Position numbers and translations under genes: made by a program. From Pseudomonas sp. BMS12 (GTDB taxonomy: Bacteria; Pseudomonadota; Gammaproteobacteria; Pseudomonadales; Pseudomonadaceae): a DNA stretch of 64,000 nucleotides. The notes under the pieces are model-generated. The model saw nothing but the letters and a program-made list of their open reading frames with translations, ran no database searches and had not been told where the DNA came from. The stretch covers positions 432,793 through 496,792 of the forward strand of contig NZ_LSOF01000005.1 of NCBI RefSeq assembly GCF_001592875.1. Reading direction: 5' to 3'. Below are positions 62,952 through 64,000 of the stretch, one piece after another; the stretch's first letter is position 1; every line of letters starts with the position of its first letter.

Positions 62952-63377
62952 AACATCCTTACCCCCAATTATTCGACACCTCGAAATTGATTCCGCCGCC
63001 TGACTCAGTACTCACACGCTTGATGCCGGCTCATGCACTCAACTCGGTAGTGGAAAGCATTCTGCAACGGCACTAAAGAACACCTAACACCCCTACCAGC
63101 GTTGCCATCAGCGACGGCGTACAGAAGAGAACAGCGAAACAACTATCGAAAACCAATCGATCGACCATTTCAAAGCAGTATTCGCCAAGGCTATTTCTAT
63201 TTCAACTCTCCAACAGGCCTTCGGTAATGAACCGCCGATCAATAAACCTCATAAACAAAGAAAGGCCGATCATAACCAGCGTCACACAAGCGCCTTGCCA
63301 GACAATAAACGCAAGAAACTCACGATTTAAGCCACACCAACGCATTAAGTAGCGACGTATTAAACAAGGCAGAAACA
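62952..63377. other. 426-base gap, nothing clear
   Basis: No gene, repeat or terminator I can support. The base composition is AT-richer than the core genes. Confidence 0.4.
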
Positions 63378-63623
63378 ATGAAAAAAATACTGATACTTAC
63401 AATTAGCGCTTCACTAGCCATGCAACTCCTAACGGGATGCGCTGAAGAAGTTAAAGAACCGACTTGTTCCGACCTTAAGAGAAACAACAGCGAAATGCTG
63501 AAAAAACAGGAAGAGAAGTACCCGAACCTGATGCAAAGCCTGCGAGACAAATGCCCCAATCAAGTGCAGAGCGGTACTGGCGGCTTTAAGGCTAGCACCG
63601 CAACCAAAGGGCTGATCAGGTAG
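63378..63623 (+). CDS. Small lipoprotein, EexN-like in size
   Basis: The 81-residue product has a lipoprotein signal ending LLTGC (Cys21) and a charged mature part with two further Cys (EPTCSDL and DKCPNQ). It looks like EexN-family lipoproteins but that is a weak match. It stands 38 bases before the next small lipoprotein gene. Confidence 0.6.
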   Translation: MKKILILTISASLAMQLLTGCAEEVKEPTCSDLKRNNSEMLKKQEEKYPNLMQSLRDKCPNQVQSGTGGFKASTATKGLIR

Positions 63624-63661
63624 AAGACAGCCGACCGCCGCCTAGACAAGGACCTCTGACC

Positions 63662-63829
63662 ATGAAGCGCATCATCAACGCCGCTGTTATCGCCACCATT
63701 TCCACCCTGCTGCTCAGTGGGTGCGGGGATTCAGACTCCCAGCAAAAGACCGAAAGTCAGGCCGAACACTCTAAGAAAATCTTGGATATGGGTGATGAGC
63801 CCGATCGCAGCAAAGACAAGGGGTTCTGA
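63662..63829 (+). CDS. Small lipoprotein, tandem paralogue 1
   Basis: The 55-residue product has a lipoprotein signal ending LLSGC (Cys21), a polar middle and the end DRSKDKGF. It is too short for most gene finders. It shares start, lipobox and end with the next gene two bases downstream, so the two are tandem copies. Confidence 0.65.
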   Translation: MKRIINAAVIATISTLLLSGCGDSDSQQKTESQAEHSKKILDMGDEPDRSKDKGF

Positions 63830-63831
63830 TC

Positions 63832-64000
63832 ATGAAACGCATCATCACCGCCGCCGTTATCGCCTCCATCTCCGCCCTGCTACTCAGCGGGTGCGGAGAC
63901 TCTGAGGCCGAACAGAAGGCCAAGGAGCAGGAACAGCGATCTAAGGACTTCTGGGATATGGGCGGTCCGACCGACCGCAGCAAAGACAAGGGATTCAAAC
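63832..64000 (+). CDS. Small lipoprotein, tandem paralogue 2 (cut by right edge)
   Basis: This frame opens MKRIITAAVIAS with lipobox LLSGC (Cys21), a Glu/Lys-rich middle and DRSKDKGF, then continues with at least one Lys before the edge. It starts two bases after the stop of paralogue 1. More copies may lie to the right. Confidence 0.65.
   Translation, partial: MKRIITAAVIASISALLLSGCGDSEAEQKAKEQEQRSKDFWDMGGPTDRSKDKGFK

Overview
The window looks like a chromosomal piece of a fluorescent-type Pseudomonas or a close relative (P. mendocina/alcaligenes-like, high GC). The evidence is the earP-efp pair with a rhamnosylatable Arg32 in EF-P, a complete fpvGHJKCDEF ferri-pyoverdine iron-release operon, a 1620-residue NAD-glutamate dehydrogenase, the moxR/bat operon, and many short palindromic REP elements of the Pseudomonas type. 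No rRNA, tRNA, CRISPR array or intact insertion sequence was seen.

Layout. 1-8.6 kb: LysR regulators with divergent EamA and TauE transporters, two small lipoprotein genes (one an M48 protease), a YcaQ/AlkX-like DNA glycosylase operon and a DUF1127 protein. 8.6-10.4 kb: earP and efp. 10.6-26.2 kb: one plus-strand operon with a 3282-residue exported protein (LEPR-XLL motif, DUF4347, about nine DUF11-like modules, an SdrD-B-like module, seven VCBS repeats), a TolC-like lipoprotein, a small HlyD-type adaptor, a GAF-like/HlyD fusion and a PqqD-like/M50 metalloprotease/HlyD fusion. There is no ATPase in this set, which makes it the strongest candidate for an undescribed secretion or display system. 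26.2-32.3 kb: the fpv operon on the minus strand, with a Fur-box-like site in front. 32.5-36.0 kb: transglutaminase, alpha-E and circularly permuted ATP-grasp cassette. 36.5-42.5 kb: a glutamine amidotransferase-like protein and gdhB.

42.7-51.2 kb: a DUF1353-like gene overlapping a pYEATS-domain gene, then the six-gene moxR-DUF58-DUF4381-batA-batB/C-batD operon. 51.2-52.3 kb: a Coq4-like gene and a VOC gene. 52.3-55.3 kb is an AT-richer accessory stretch with a zinc-ribbon membrane protein, an SMP-like small protein, a small helical protein and an HNH-type nuclease; three copies of a short motif and two hairpins lie in it. 55.3-62.1 kb returns to ordinary core genes: LysR/RidA, DUF1285, DUF4823, radical SAM, moaA, TetR and a class V aminotransferase. 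62.1-64 kb is gene-poor and AT-richer, holding four small lipoprotein genes, the last two being tandem paralogues cut by the right edge.

How the genes work together: the giant-protein operon is translationally coupled from tolC onward (overlapping starts and stops), so its products probably form one envelope-spanning machine for the giant protein. The eight fpv genes are also overlapped almost end to end and would strip iron from ferri-pyoverdine in the periplasm. EarP modifies EF-P made from the adjacent gene. The bat operon genes are coupled and probably form a MoxR-driven envelope chaperone or stress complex.
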